NCBI RefSeq assembly: GCF_943912325.1
Contig: NZ_CALTTX010000068.1
Span: 1-12,601, forward strand
Source: an uncultured Microbacterium sp.
GTDB taxonomy: Bacteria > Actinomycetota > Actinomycetes > Actinomycetales > Microbacteriaceae
DNA length: 12,601 nucleotides
Direction of reading: 5' to 3'
The notes under the pieces are model-generated. The model made no database searches. It had not been told where the DNA came from and saw only the letters and a list, made by a program, of their open reading frames with translations. Made by a program: the position numbers and the translations under genes. This document shows positions 1 to 6,903 of this stretch, in pieces (the stretch's first letter is position 1; the number at the start of each line of letters is the position of its first letter).

Positions 1-52
1 CTGAGCGTCGCCTGACGCCTGACCGGCTGAGCGTCGCCTGACGCCTGACCGG
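1..52. repeat. Perfect 26-bp tandem duplication in a degenerate repeat tract
   Basis: Positions 1-26 and 27-52 are identical copies of a unit beginning CTGAGCGTCG and ending CTGACCGG. The tract continues in degraded form to about 117: CCGGCT recurs at 24, 50 and 82, CTGAC-like words are frequent, and CTGAGCGTCAC reappears at 100. It lies just beyond the stop of the stress-protein gene at 194. The left end is cut by the window edge, so the copy number is unknown. I see no credible gene in 1-193; the one open frame there has a composition unlike a protein. Confidence 0.85.
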
Positions 53-193
53 CTGGGCCTTAGCGGCACGGCCTGACTGGACCGGCTCGGCCTTACTGGC
101 TGAGCGTCACCGCTCGATCGCGTCGCCCGGTGTTGGGGCCGGGGCGTCGGACGGCGGGGTTGTGGCGGGCGGGCCCGCGATGGGCGGAGCCGT

Positions 194-862
194 CTAGCCC
201 GGTTCCGCGGCGGGAGGCGCGACATCGCCCGGCGCCGGGTCGATCGGCGCGCCCGTGGGAGCCTCGGGCAGGCTGGGTCCAGCCGGCGCGTCGCCCGCGG
301 GTGGCACCGGCGCGGTCGCTCCCGGCGTGATCCGCTCGCCGTAGCGGGGAGGTTCGCTGAGGTCCGGCGCCGCGGCCGGGGCGGCCGGCGCGGTCGCACG
401 CGAGCCGAGGACGCCGCGCGCCTTCCCGAGGCTGTCGCGCGCGACGTTGACCTCATAGTGGTCGGCGACGACCTGCATGACCGAGGCGTAGTCGCGGCGC
501 CGGCGCACGATCGAATACATCACGATGCTCATGAGCATGCCGAGCGCGATACCGACGAGCATCACGCCGAGGAACGCGGCGACGCCCGCGGTCGGGTTGC
601 CGAGCACGAAGATCGCGCTGAACAGCAGACCGAGCAAGATGCCGTTGACGGCGCCCGAGCGCGCAGCCGTGGCGTAGCCGAGCCGGCCCGTGATCCGCTC
701 GACCGAGCGCAAGCCCTGCCCGACGATCGCGATGTCGCGCGCCGGCACATCGGCCTGGATCAGTTGCGAGACGGCCTTCTGCGCGCCTTCGTACGTCGGA
801 AAGCTCGCGACCTTCTCGCCGACATCGCTCGTGCGGCGCCCCGGTGTGCCCATCATCGTCAT
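194..862 (-). CDS. General stress protein 17M/YflT-like membrane protein
   Basis: A 222-residue protein. Residues 17-66 (KVASFPTYEGAQKAV onward) match the YflT/GSP17M-like N-terminal domain found in actinobacterial stress proteins. Residues 70-88 and 92-119 form two hydrophobic segments, followed by a basic RRRR stretch at 120-123, so it is probably an inner-membrane protein with both ends inside. The C-terminal 65 residues are a low-complexity Ala/Pro tail. I chose the ATG at 862 because GACAAT lies 7 nt upstream and because the open frame further upstream runs antisense through the next gene. ATG at 856 or 853 is also possible. The gene is divergent from the MgtE_N operon. The exact biochemical role is unknown; the family assignment is fairly secure. 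Confidence 0.85.
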   Translation of the reverse strand: MTMMGTPGRRTSDVGEKVASFPTYEGAQKAVSQLIQADVPARDIAIVGQGLRSVERITGRLGYATAARSGAVNGILLGLLFSAIFVLGNPTAGVAAFLGVMLVGIALGMLMSIVMYSIVRRRRDYASVMQVVADHYEVNVARDSLGKARGVLGSRATAPAAPAAAPDLSEPPRYGERITPGATAPVPPAGDAPAGPSLPEAPTGAPIDPAPGDVAPPAAEPG

Positions 863-869
863 GCCGACG

Positions 870-875
870 ATTGTC
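870..875 (-). promoter_or_regulatory. -10-like element of the GSP17M-like gene
   Basis: On the minus strand GACAAT sits 7 nt before the ATG at 862. It keeps the A2 and T6 positions of the -10 consensus and would place transcription start at or next to the start codon. There is no clear -35 and no good Shine-Dalgarno. This is a weaker match than the others in the window. Confidence 0.4.
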
Positions 876-997
876 CCATGCCCCGCTATGCGCCGGATCA
901 GAGGCGGCGATGAGCGCCCATGATGAGGCTCGAGCGGGCGTTCCGGACGGCGCGCCGTCGGGAAAGCCCGCCCCGAGGCATCCGTCCCCCGCGCGAC

Positions 998-1003
998 TAC
1001 GCT
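998..1003 (+). promoter_or_regulatory. -10 element, leaderless start of the MgtE_N operon
   Basis: TACGCT is followed by exactly 6 nt and then the ATG at 1010. With the usual 6-7 nt from -10 to start, transcription would begin on the A of the ATG. No Shine-Dalgarno is needed or seen. No convincing -35 is visible. Confidence 0.6.
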
Positions 1004-1009
1004 GGAAGC

Positions 1010-2323
1010 ATGAACAGGGTCTTCGTCGCGAGGCTTGCGGGGTGCGTCGTCTTCGACCCCTCGGGCGACCGTCTCGGCCGGGTGCGCGACGTCGTCGTCG
1101 TGTACCGCCGCGATGATCCGCCGCGCGTCGTGGGGCTCGTCGTCGAGATCCCCGGGCGCCGTCATGTCTTCGTGTCGATCGGGCGCGTGACCTCGATCCA
1201 ATCGGGCCAGGTCATCACGACGGGGCTCATCAACGTGCGCCGTTTCCAGCCGCGCGGTGGCGAAGTGCGCGTGCTCGCCGAACTCGTCGGCCGCCAGGTC
1301 TATCTGCGGTCCGACTCGTCGCAAGCGGTCATCGAGGACGTCGCGATCGAGCCGAACCGGATCGGCGAGTGGGCGATCGCACAGTTGTTCTTGCGCAAAC
1401 CCAAAACGAGCCCGTCGCCGTTCGCGAAGGGCAAGACGACGTTCGCCTCGTGGGGCGAAGTGCGCGAAGAGAGCACCCCCGGCCAGGCGCAGTCGGCCGA
1501 GCAGCTCGTCGCGACGTTCTCTGAGCTCAAGCCCGCCGACCTCGCAAACACGCTGCTCGACCTGCCCGAAGAGCGCCTGATCGAGGTCGCCGAAGAGCTC
1601 CCCGACGACCGGCTCGCCGACGCTCTCGAAGAAATGCCCGAAGAAGAGCAGGTGCACATTCTCGAGGCACTCGGCGACGAACGCGCCGCCGACATCCTCG
1701 ACGCGATGGAACCCGACGACGCCGCCGACGTGCTCGCTCAGCTCTCCGAAGAGCGCGTCGAAGAGCTGCTCGACCTCATGGAGCCCGACGAGGCCGACGA
1801 CGTGCGCGCGCTGCTGCAGTACGGTTCCGACACGGCGGGCGGTCTCATGACGCCCGAACCGATCGTGCTGTCGTCCGACGCGACCGTCGCCGAGGCCCTC
1901 GCGCTCATCCGCCGTCACGAGTTGCATCCCGCGCTCGCCGCGTCGATCTTCGTCACGCTGCCGCCGTTCGAGACACCGACCGGCAAATTCTTGGGCACGG
2001 TGCATTTTCAACGGATGCTTCGCTACCCGCCGCACGAACGCTTGGGCACGATCATCGATGACGATCAAGACCCCATCCTCGCCTCGGCTCCCGCGGCCGA
2101 GGTCGCGCGGCGTCTCGCGACGTACAACCTCGTCTCGCTCCCCGTCGTCGATACGGCGAACCGTCTCGTCGGCGCGGTGAGCGTCGACGACGTGCTCGAC
2201 TACCTATTGCCCGATGACTGGCGCTCGCACGACGCTCCCGCGACACCCCCGGCTGCCCCGAGCGCGGCCGCCCCGTCGACCGGCACGGTCGCCGTCAAGG
2301 CCCGCCGCGGAGGTTCCCGCTGA
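1010..2323 (+). CDS. Soluble PRC-barrel / MgtE_N / CBS-domain protein
   Basis: A 437-residue protein with no membrane segment. Residues 1 to about 130 contain two PRC-barrel-like halves (the motif GDRLGRVRDVVV is typical). Residues 160-275 are an acidic helical MgtE N-terminal domain with repeated LPEERL/MPEEEQ/MEPDDAADVL units. Residues 280-400 are a CBS pair beginning at TAGGLMTPEPIVLS and ending near LVGAVSVDDVLDYLLP. In MgtE transporters this N plus CBS module senses cytosolic Mg2+, but here the transporter part is absent, so the protein cannot be a channel by itself. The start at 1010 is preferred over an in-frame ATG at 920 because of the -10 element 6 nt upstream and because the domain begins there. 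The stop overlaps the next ATG by one base. M. tuberculosis Rv1232c is, as I recall, a similar neighbour of mrp. Confidence 0.9.
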   Translation: MNRVFVARLAGCVVFDPSGDRLGRVRDVVVVYRRDDPPRVVGLVVEIPGRRHVFVSIGRVTSIQSGQVITTGLINVRRFQPRGGEVRVLAELVGRQVYLRSDSSQAVIEDVAIEPNRIGEWAIAQLFLRKPKTSPSPFAKGKTTFASWGEVREESTPGQAQSAEQLVATFSELKPADLANTLLDLPEERLIEVAEELPDDRLADALEEMPEEEQVHILEALGDERAADILDAMEPDDAADVLAQLSEERVEELLDLMEPDEADDVRALLQYGSDTAGGLMTPEPIVLSSDATVAEALALIRRHELHPALAASIFVTLPPFETPTGKFLGTVHFQRMLRYPPHERLGTIIDDDQDPILASAPAAEVARRLATYNLVSLPVVDTANRLVGAVSVDDVLDYLLPDDWRSHDAPATPPAAPSAAAPSTGTVAVKARRGGSR

Positions 2324-2931
2324 TGGCGCGCATGACGGCGCGCAAAGCCGAGCAGTTCCGTCTCGACGCGCCCCGCGCTCGGGCGCGCGCTCGCGCTCCG
2401 CAGCCGAGCCGCGACCGCTTCGGCCGGTTCACCGAGTGGATCGCCCGCGCCATGGGCACGCCCTGGTTCCTGCTCGGACTGTCGCTCTTCTGCGCGCTGT
2501 GGCTCGTCTGGAACACGACGCTCCCGACCGCGCTGCGCTTCGACTCGGCCGACAACGGCTTCACGGCCCTGACCCTCGTGCTGTCGCTGCAGGCGTCATA
2601 CGCCGCGCCCCTCATCCTGCTCGCGCAGAACCGGCAAGACGACCGCGACCGCGTGCAGATCGAGCAAGACCGCCAGCGCGCCGAGCGCAACCTCGCCGAC
2701 ACCGAGTACCTCGCGCGCGAGATCGCCGCGCTGCGCCTCATCGTCGCCGAGCTCTCGCAGGGGGTCGTGAGGCGCGACACCCTCCGCGACGAGCTGAAGG
2801 GTCTCGTCGAAGACCTCGACGCGCGCGCCGCCGGCGCGAAGGCCGAGTCCGAGCGCGAAGAGCGGCGCGAGCGCGAAGAGCGCCGGCGCAAAAAGAGTGA
2901 TCAGGCCGAATTGGATGCTCGGGAGCGCTGA
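2323..2931 (+). CDS. DUF1003 family membrane protein
   Basis: 202 residues. It has a basic N-terminus (1-43), transmembrane helices at about 48-64 and 80-102, then a charged helical region (103-145) carrying the family-typical QDDRDR and ADTEYLAREIAALR motifs. The tail (147-202) is rich in Arg/Glu and likely coiled coil. The start ATG shares its A with the upstream TGA, and GGAGG at 2309-2313 gives good spacing, so translation is probably coupled. The function of DUF1003 is not established. The conserved position between the MgtE_N protein and mrp suggests it acts with the MgtE_N protein at the membrane, which is inference. Confidence 0.88.
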   Translation: MARMTARKAEQFRLDAPRARARARAPQPSRDRFGRFTEWIARAMGTPWFLLGLSLFCALWLVWNTTLPTALRFDSADNGFTALTLVLSLQASYAAPLILLAQNRQDDRDRVQIEQDRQRAERNLADTEYLAREIAALRLIVAELSQGVVRRDTLRDELKGLVEDLDARAAGAKAESEREERREREERRRKKSDQAELDARER

Positions 2932-4096
2932 AAACCGGAGCGGTGAAGCGGCCGGGGCGTCGAGCATCGACGGTGCCCGCGATTCCGTGCTCCGCGACTC
3001 CGTCGCCCGCGCCGTGGGCGCCGTGCGCGACCCCGAGCTCCGCCGCAGCCTCGACGAGCTCGACATGGTGCGCGCCGTCGAGGTCGCGGACGGGCGCGCG
3101 AGCGTCACGATCGCCCTGACGATCGTGGGGTGCCCCGTGGCCGACCGAATCGAGGCGGACGTGCGCGACGCCGCGGCATCCGTCCCCGCCATCACCGGCG
3201 TCGACGTCACGCTCGGCACGATGAGCCCCGCCGAGCGCCACGCCCTCACCGAGCGCTTGCGCGGCTCGCGCGAGATGCCGTTCACGGCCGAGTCACTCAC
3301 GCGCGTCATCGCGGTCACGAGCGGCAAGGGCGGCGTCGGCAAATCGACCGTCACCGCCAACCTCGCGGTCGCCCTCGCGGCCCGCGGATTGCAGGTCGGG
3401 CTGATCGACGCCGACGTGCACGGATTCTCGATCCCCGGCATCCTGGGGCTCGTCGACGCCGCCGGTCACGCGACCCCGCCGACCCGCATCGACGACCTCA
3501 TCGTGCCGCCGGTCGCGCACGGCGTGAAGGTCATCTCGATCGGGATGTTCTTGCGCGACGAGGCCGCCGTCGCGTGGCGCGGGCCCATGCTGCACCGCAC
3601 CGTGTCGCAGTTTCTCACCGACGTGCACTTCGGCGATCTCGATGTGCTGCTGCTCGACATGCCCCCCGGCACGGGCGACATCGCGATCTCGGTCGGGCAA
3701 CTGCTCCCCCATGCCGACGTCGTCGTCGTCACCACCCCGCAGCCCGCTGCTGCCGACGTCGCGGTGCGCAGCGCCGCCGTCGCCCGCCAGACCGGCCAGC
3801 GCGTCATCGGCGTGATCGAGAACATGGCGCCGCTCACGCTGCCCGATGGGCAAGTGCTCGATCTGTTCGGATCGGGTGGCGGAGCGGCCGCGGCCGCGAG
3901 ATTGTCGACGGATGCCGAGCCCGTCGCGCTTCTCGGTTCGATCCCCCTCGACCCGGCCGTACGCGAAGCGGGCGATGCCGGCACACCGCTCGCGTCGGGG
4001 CCCGGCGCGGAAGCGATCGCCCGGATCGCGGCGCGGATAGCGGAGGTGCCGCGCGGGCTTGCCGGTCGCGCGCTGCGGGTGACTCCGGAGCGCTGA
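2915..4096 (+). CDS. mrp: Mrp/ApbC-type P-loop ATPase, Fe-S carrier family
   Basis: 393 residues from the ATG at 2915. Residues 20-105 form an N-terminal MIP18/DUF59 domain (VRDPELRRSLDELDMV, with VGCPV). An ATPase domain follows with the deviant Walker A GKGGVGKS at 137-144, the switch motif DADVHG at 165-170 and Walker B LLLDMPPGTGD at 245-255. Mrp/ApbC proteins hold and transfer Fe-S clusters in the cytosol. The CXXC that follows ENM in Escherichia coli Mrp is absent here (ENMAPLTLPDG), as I recall for actinobacterial homologues. The start is uncertain: GTG at 2897 is also in frame. ATG 2915 has a weak AGG nine bases upstream; both overlap DUF1003, so the gene is the third of the operon. 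It converges with tatB. Confidence 0.92.
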   Translation: MLGSAENRSGEAAGASSIDGARDSVLRDSVARAVGAVRDPELRRSLDELDMVRAVEVADGRASVTIALTIVGCPVADRIEADVRDAAASVPAITGVDVTLGTMSPAERHALTERLRGSREMPFTAESLTRVIAVTSGKGGVGKSTVTANLAVALAARGLQVGLIDADVHGFSIPGILGLVDAAGHATPPTRIDDLIVPPVAHGVKVISIGMFLRDEAAVAWRGPMLHRTVSQFLTDVHFGDLDVLLLDMPPGTGDIAISVGQLLPHADVVVVTTPQPAAADVAVRSAAVARQTGQRVIGVIENMAPLTLPDGQVLDLFGSGGGAAAAARLSTDAEPVALLGSIPLDPAVREAGDAGTPLASGPGAEAIARIAARIAEVPRGLAGRALRVTPER

Positions 4097-4108
4097 CGCG
4101 GGACAGCG

Positions 4109-4139
4109 GGCGCCGCGGCTCGCTTCAGCCGAGGTCGCC
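4109..4139. terminator. Candidate hairpin between convergent mrp and tatB
   Basis: GGCG CCGCGGCT (4109-4120), a 6-nt loop, then AGCCGAGG T CGCC (4127-4139) can pair with one mismatch and one bulge. It lies just past the mrp stop. No T-run follows on either strand, so intrinsic termination is unproven. The rest of the gap up to 4184 holds GGTCAG-like words but no gene. Confidence 0.35.
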
Positions 4140-4184
4140 GGTTACATCCCTGGTCAGTTCGCTACGGGGTCTGGCCGGTTCGGG

Positions 4185-4589
4185 TCAGGTCGCTTCGGCG
4201 TCGAATGGCGGCACGGCGCCCGGTTCGAGCGCGGGCGTGCGCGTGGGCGTCGCTCCGCCGAGCGCGTCGGGTGCGGGCGTCATGACGGCCGAGACGGGCT
4301 TCACGCTCGCGGCAGCCACGGGGGCGAGGGGCGGGTCATCGAGCAGCGCCTCGCGCACGATGCGCCGCGGGTCGTATTGACGCGGGTCGAGCTTGCGCCA
4401 ATCGACGTCGTCGAAGTCCTCGCCCATCTCTTCTTTCAGGCGATCCTTCGCGCCCGACGCCCACACCCGCGCACGCTTGACGAAGCTTGCGAGCGTCTCG
4501 GCGTAGCGGGGCAAGCGCTCGGGGCCGATGACGAGCACCGCGATCAGCCCGATCAACAGCAGCTTGTCCCACGACCAGCCGAAACTCAT
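4185..4589 (-). CDS. tatB: Sec-independent (Tat) protein translocase subunit TatB
   Basis: 134 residues. It begins with a short N-terminus and one transmembrane helix (about 8-21), then the TatA/TatB hinge GPERLP (22-27), an amphipathic helix (28-55), and the actinobacterial TatB tail DVDWRKLDPRQYDP, ending in a Pro/Ala-rich region. The partner role with TatC in binding twin-arginine signal peptides is inferred from the family; tatA and tatC are not in the window. The ATG at 4589 has TAATCT 7 nt upstream. The gene converges with mrp and diverges from the methyltransferase gene. TatB rather than TatA is favoured by the length, the acidic DFDDVDW stretch and the position beside mrp. Confidence 0.93.
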   Translation of the reverse strand: MSFGWSWDKLLLIGLIAVLVIGPERLPRYAETLASFVKRARVWASGAKDRLKEEMGEDFDDVDWRKLDPRQYDPRRIVREALLDDPPLAPVAAASVKPVSAVMTPAPDALGGATPTRTPALEPGAVPPFDAEAT

Positions 4590-4596
4590 GAGGCCC

Positions 4597-4602
4597 AGAT
4601 TA
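4597..4602 (-). promoter_or_regulatory. -10 element, leaderless start of tatB
   Basis: TAATCT on the minus strand is separated by 7 nt from the tatB ATG at 4589, so transcription should begin at or within a base of the start codon. No ribosome-binding site is visible in the spacer. Confidence 0.6.
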
Positions 4603-4639
4603 CCCGCCGCGCCTCCCGCTCACACGCCGTGCGTGCGCC

Positions 4640-4645
4640 TACGCT
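4640..4645 (+). promoter_or_regulatory. -10 element of the O-methyltransferase-like gene
   Basis: TACGCT is the same hexamer as before the MgtE_N gene, but here the start codon GTG is 22 nt downstream, leaving a short leader that carries GAGGAGG at 4657-4663. This is a normal leadered start, in contrast to most units in the window. It shares a 78-bp divergent intergenic region with the tatB promoter. Confidence 0.5.
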
Positions 4646-4667
4646 GAACACAGCCCGAGGAGGACCC

Positions 4668-5300
4668 GTGAGCGCACAAGATGCCAACTGGCGCTTCGCC
4701 ACCACCGAAGTCGCCGAACCCGACGCGATCGCGCGCGCCCGCGCATCGGCGCACGAGCTGGGGATCGAGCCGGTCGATCCCGCCGTCGGCGCGCAGATCG
4801 CCGTGATCGCGGCGAGCTCGCAAGCGCTCAACATCGTCGAGATCGGCACCGGGGCCGGCGTCTCGGGCCTGTGGCTGCTGCACGGCGCGCCCGGCGCGAC
4901 GCTCACGACGATCGACATCGAGCCCGAGCACCTGGCCGCCGCGCGTCAGGCGTTCGCCGATGCCCGCATCCCGCCCGCGCGAGCGCGGTTCATCGCCGGT
5001 CGCGCGGCCGACGTTTTGCCGCGTATGAACGAGTCGGCATATGACGTCGTGCTCGTGGATGCCGATCCCGAAAGCGTCCTCGAGTACGTCGAGCACGCCC
5101 TCCGCCTCGTTCGTTCGGGGGGCACCGTGCTCGTTCCGCGGGCGCTGCAGGGCACCCGCGTCGCCGACCCCGTCGCACGCGATGAGACGACGGCATCCTT
5201 CCGCTCGCTCATTCAAGAGACCCGCGAATCGAGCGCCGTGCTCTCGGCTCTCTCGATCGTCGGCGACGGACTGCTGCAGCTGACCAAGCTCACCGACTGA
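4668..5300 (+). CDS. SAM-dependent O-methyltransferase-family protein
   Basis: 210 residues with a class I methyltransferase fold: motif I VEIGTGAGVSGLWL (57-70), acidic loop TIDIEPEH (81-88) and YDVVLVDADPE (125-135). The C-terminal end, RVADPVARDETTASFR to GDGLLQLTKL, is that of the actinobacterial O-methyltransferase group near sigE (M. tuberculosis Rv1220c, from memory). The GTG start at 4668 is supported by GAGGAGG four bases upstream and the -10 at 4640; the open frame continues upstream only as antisense of tatB. Cation-dependent catechol-type enzymes have Asp-Asn after strand 5; here the equivalent position reads VPRAL (155-159), so metal binding may be lost. The substrate is unknown. 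Confidence 0.88.
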   Translation: MSAQDANWRFATTEVAEPDAIARARASAHELGIEPVDPAVGAQIAVIAASSQALNIVEIGTGAGVSGLWLLHGAPGATLTTIDIEPEHLAAARQAFADARIPPARARFIAGRAADVLPRMNESAYDVVLVDADPESVLEYVEHALRLVRSGGTVLVPRALQGTRVADPVARDETTASFRSLIQETRESSAVLSALSIVGDGLLQLTKLTD

Positions 5301-5340
5301 CGACTGGCCCACACACGGGCGCGCTGACTGCCCCTGAGCA

Positions 5341-5384
5341 CACGAAAACGGCCGGTCCCCGCGGGGATCCGGCCGTTTTTCGTG
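5341..5384. terminator. Strong bidirectional rho-independent terminator
   Basis: The arms CACGAAAACGGCCGG (5341-5355) and CCGGCCGTTTTTCGTG (5369-5384) pair almost perfectly (one extra T), and the loop contains its own hairpin TCCCC GC GGGGA. There are A residues on the left and a T5 run on the right, so it can stop transcripts from both directions. It lies between the methyltransferase gene (+, ending 5300) and DUF3117 (-, ending 5399) and serves both. Confidence 0.9.
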
Positions 5385-5398
5385 GTCCGTTCGGCGAC

Positions 5399-5572
5399 TC
5401 AGGCCGGGTTGACCGCCTTCGCGAGCGCGTCGTGCAACTCGCGTGCCTCCTCATCGTTGACGGAGACCACCAGACGCCCGCCACCCTCGAGGGGAACGCG
5501 GACGATGATGAGACGCCCTTCTTTCACGGCTTCCATCGGTCCGTCGCCGGTCCTCGGCTTCATAGCTGCCAT
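5399..5572 (-). CDS. DUF3117 family microprotein
   Basis: A 57-residue protein, read directly from the minus strand: it begins MAAMKPRTGDGPMEAVKEGR, continues with RVPLEGGGRLVVSVNDEEA and ends AKAVNPA. The MAAMKPRTGDGP start and VPLEGGGRLVV core are the hallmarks of this small actinobacterial family (Rv1211 in M. tuberculosis, from memory). The start ATG at 5572 has AAAGGGG at 5580-5586, 7 nt upstream. It ends next to the bidirectional terminator. The function is unknown; no membrane segment is seen. Confidence 0.93.
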   Translation of the reverse strand: MAAMKPRTGDGPMEAVKEGRLIIVRVPLEGGGRLVVSVNDEEARELHDALAKAVNPA

Positions 5573-5608
5573 CGCAGGGCCCCTTTCGTCGGCAGAAGTG
5601 ATGGGGAT

Positions 5609-5614
5609 AGTTTA
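5609..5614 (-). promoter_or_regulatory. -10 element of the DUF3117 gene
   Basis: TAAACT on the minus strand lies 36 nt upstream of the ATG. This implies a leader of about 30 nt that contains the AAAGGGG ribosome-binding site. The stretch 5615-5664 upstream is GC-rich, can form imperfect GCGCG stems, and holds no gene. Confidence 0.45.
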
Positions 5615-5664
5615 CCGTGACCGCGCGCGGCGGCCTCGCGCGTGTGGAGCGCGCGGCCCCGTGA

Positions 5665-6903
5665 TCACGGGATCTGCCAGAAGTCTCTGCCGATGCCGTA
5701 CATGTTCCAGATCCACCACCACTGCAGTGCGACGCCCACTGCGAGCACGCCGATTCGCCAGGCGCGGCTGCGCGGAACGGCCAGCGCGCCCGCGAGCGGC
5801 GACAGCGGAAACAGCAGCCGGAAGACGCTCGATTGGGGAAAGAACACCGCGAGCAGGTAAAGCAGGTAGCTCGCCGACCACAGGCGCACCTCGATGCCGG
5901 TGCTGCGCACGCGCGGATCGAACATCAGCAGCGCAGCGACCGCCAGCACGATCGCGACTGCCGCGGCGTACCCGAGCAAGACCGGGAGCGACCATGCCGT
6001 GCCGAACCAGAACGCCGCTCCCTCGAACCATCCCTGGAAGGGCCAGAACCCGCTCTCACCGAAACCCCACGCCTGACGCCACGCCAGTTCGGTGTCGAGA
6101 TAAGCCGAGGCATCCCCCGTCACGATTCCCGCGATCACCTGCCACGCGAACCCCACGACGGTCGCGAGGGCGGCAAGGGCGACGAGGTGCGTCACGTCGC
6201 GCGTCGAGAGGGGGTCATTGCGGCGATGGAACCAGCGCACGATGAGCAGGAGCGCGAGAAAAAGGGCGAAGGCGAGGATGCCGGGACGCGTGAGCCCCGC
6301 GAGCGCGACGAGCGGGTACGCCCAGCCGAAGCGGCGGCGCTGCACCGCGAGAAGCGCGCCCGCGAGCAGCAGCAGGAAGAGCGGTTCGGCGTAGGCGACC
6401 TGGAAGAGCCCGGCGAGCGGGCCCGCCGCGACGAACGCCACGGCCCAGAGCGCCGAACGCTCGTCGAGCTGTGAGCGCCAGAGGTGAAAGAGCAACAGGC
6501 ACGCGCCGTACCCCGCGCACAGCACGATCACGAGGGCTGCGCTGGGCCAGCCGCCGAGCACCGTGCCGAGGGTACGCGCGAGCAGGGGAAAGACGGGCAT
6601 GAACGCCCAGGCGTTCTCTTTAACCGCTCCCGTCTCGGTGCGCGGCAGATCGCTCGGGTAGCCGCTCTCGCCGATGAGCCAGTACCACTGACCGTCCCAG
6701 CCGAGAAAGAGCTTGTCGAGCCCGGGCGACGCGCCGTAGCGGCCCTCGGCCGGTGCGAGGTTCGAGGCGAGCACGAACAGCGCCGTCGTCACGACGCGCG
6801 CAGCGAGGTAGATCAGCGCAACGGCGCCCGCAGCGCGCCACGCGGGGCGCGCGTGCCACGGCGTCGCCGCAGCCGGAGGTGCCGCTACGGCGTTGCGAGC
6901 CAC
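5665..6903 (-). CDS. GT-C mannosyltransferase-like membrane protein (PIG-V-like)
   Basis: 412 residues, highly hydrophobic with roughly ten membrane segments. Between the first two helices is GWDGQWYWLIGESGYP (68-83), whose Asp sits in the first extracytoplasmic loop as expected of GT-C fold glycosyltransferases using polyprenyl-phosphate sugars. The VAYAEPLF motif (169-176) resembles the Y-S/T/A-E-x-LF motif of PIG-V-type mannosyltransferases. The GTG start at 6903 overlaps the end of dapE by 19 nt, so translation is likely coupled and the two form an operon. The sugar and acceptor are unknown; a cell-envelope glycan is plausible. Many actinobacteria carry several paralogues, so assignment beyond the superfamily is tentative. 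Confidence 0.82.
   Translation of the reverse strand: MARNAVAAPPAAATPWHARPAWRAAGAVALIYLAARVVTTALFVLASNLAPAEGRYGASPGLDKLFLGWDGQWYWLIGESGYPSDLPRTETGAVKENAWAFMPVFPLLARTLGTVLGGWPSAALVIVLCAGYGACLLLFHLWRSQLDERSALWAVAFVAAGPLAGLFQVAYAEPLFLLLLAGALLAVQRRRFGWAYPLVALAGLTRPGILAFALFLALLLIVRWFHRRNDPLSTRDVTHLVALAALATVVGFAWQVIAGIVTGDASAYLDTELAWRQAWGFGESGFWPFQGWFEGAAFWFGTAWSLPVLLGYAAAVAIVLAVAALLMFDPRVRSTGIEVRLWSASYLLYLLAVFFPQSSVFRLLFPLSPLAGALAVPRSRAWRIGVLAVGVALQWWWIWNMYGIGRDFWQIP

Noticed and set aside
1..52. CRISPR array
   Set aside because: The two 26-bp copies are directly abutting with no spacer between them, so this is a simple tandem duplication.
130..330. 66-codon open frame at the left edge
   Set aside because: Arg/Pro/Ala-rich, overlaps the tail of the stress-protein gene, and has no start signals.
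863..2068. Minus-strand open frame extending the stress-protein gene to 624 residues
   Set aside because: This part is antisense to the MgtE_N gene, is rich in Arg/His/Asp/Glu as typical for the shadow of GC-rich codons, and has no domain. The real protein begins at 862.
4377..4667. 97-codon upstream extension of the methyltransferase
   Set aside because: It overlaps tatB on the other strand; the GAGGAGG site and the methyltransferase N-terminus support the GTG at 4668.
5382..6245. 287-codon plus-strand open frame
   Set aside because: It crosses the reverse-strand DUF3117 gene and the mannosyltransferase gene; its residues are dominated by Arg/Pro/Ser/Thr.
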